Below, one piece after another: positions 63,889-64,000 of a stretch of DNA of 64,000 bases (positions within the stretch are counted from its first letter, which is position 1; each line of letters starts with the position of its first letter). The notes under the pieces are model-generated. The model was given only the letters and a program-made list of their open reading frames with translations. It did no database searches and was not told the origin of the DNA. Source of the DNA: Bacteroidota bacterium (GTDB taxonomy: Bacteria > Bacteroidota > Bacteroidia > NS11-12g > UBA955); NCBI GenBank assembly GCA_024103355.1, contig JAGFIU010000010.1, forward strand, positions 140,052 through 204,051, given 5' to 3'. The translations under genes were made by a program, and so were the position numbers.

Positions 63889-64000
63889 TTAATATGCATA
63901 TCTCAAATCAAACCTGCCGTCCGTTACTTTTATGGTATCACCCTCTTTGTTGACGGCATCAAAATAAAAAGTGCCGGAAATAATTCCCGCAAGGGTATCA
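63889..64000 (-). CDS. Second copy of the same lipoprotein family (cut by window edge)
   Basis: On the minus strand the last 36 codons read DTLAGIISGTFYFDAV, NKEGDTIKVTDGRFDLRYAY, then TAA at 63889. This is nearly the same as the end of the gene at 63260-63871, so the two are tandem paralogues. The rest lies outside the window. Confidence 0.85.
   Translation of the reverse strand, partial: DTLAGIISGTFYFDAVNKEGDTIKVTDGRFDLRYAY

Overview
The window is Bacteroidota chromosome. The evidence is type IX secretion (T9SS) C-terminal sorting domains, lipoproteins with Cys-Lys-Lys starts, TAnnTTTG promoter boxes, A-rich start regions with little Shine-Dalgarno sequence, a B12-dependent ribonucleotide reductase, a PcrB-type prenylglyceryl-phosphate synthase and a short MenE. 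DNA is mostly AT-rich. Two blocks (about 45.3-47.3 kb and 59.1-63.2 kb) are visibly richer in G+C. I see no tRNA, rRNA, CRISPR array or complete insertion sequence.

1-30.2 kb is a surface-polysaccharide locus, all on the plus strand. It opens with a legionaminate/sialate-type nonulosonic acid module (cut NeuC-like epimerase, PIG-L deacetylase, CBS-nucleotidyltransferase, CMP-sugar synthetase, two oxidoreductases). A Wzt-like export ATPase and several glycosyltransferases follow, then an asparagine synthase, a heptose-type module (kinase, SIS isomerase, NDP-sugar epimerase, split nucleotidyltransferase), and a second nonulosonate module (NeuB, NeuC, NeuA). More glycosyltransferases and a radical SAM/SPASM protein close it. 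The locus is broken up by three kinds of intergenic repeat. Three repeat islands each carry one small nuclease gene: GIY-YIG at 8.85 kb, GIY-YIG at 13.0 kb, and a GxxExxY/PD-(D/E)XK-like gene at 27.4 kb. This is the most distinctive pattern in the window.

30.3-38.5 kb is metabolic: tryptophanase, a rhodanese-thioredoxin lipoprotein, an amidase with SH3 repeats, SufS-SufE, an SDR, and a U32 'peptidase' overlapping a small ferredoxin, a pair that suggests tRNA uridine hydroxylation.

38.5-50.4 kb is a dynamic region of secreted proteins. It has three copies of one T9SS tail (one intact, two remnants), a RhuM gene between long direct repeats, a T9SS gene with a stop codon in its signal peptide, an S74-chaperone T9SS protein, a GH16 glucanase-like enzyme, and a tandem array of four lipoproteins plus a truncated fifth that runs into a ferredoxin-gene remnant.

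50.4-59 kb is housekeeping: guaB, pcrB, nrdJ (with a terminator-like hairpin at the start of its transcript), menE, and a PolX whose polymerase active-site aspartates are gone. 59-64 kb, on the minus strand, holds a 1382-residue T9SS lipase-like/beta-helix protein and two tandem related lipoproteins, the second cut by the window edge.
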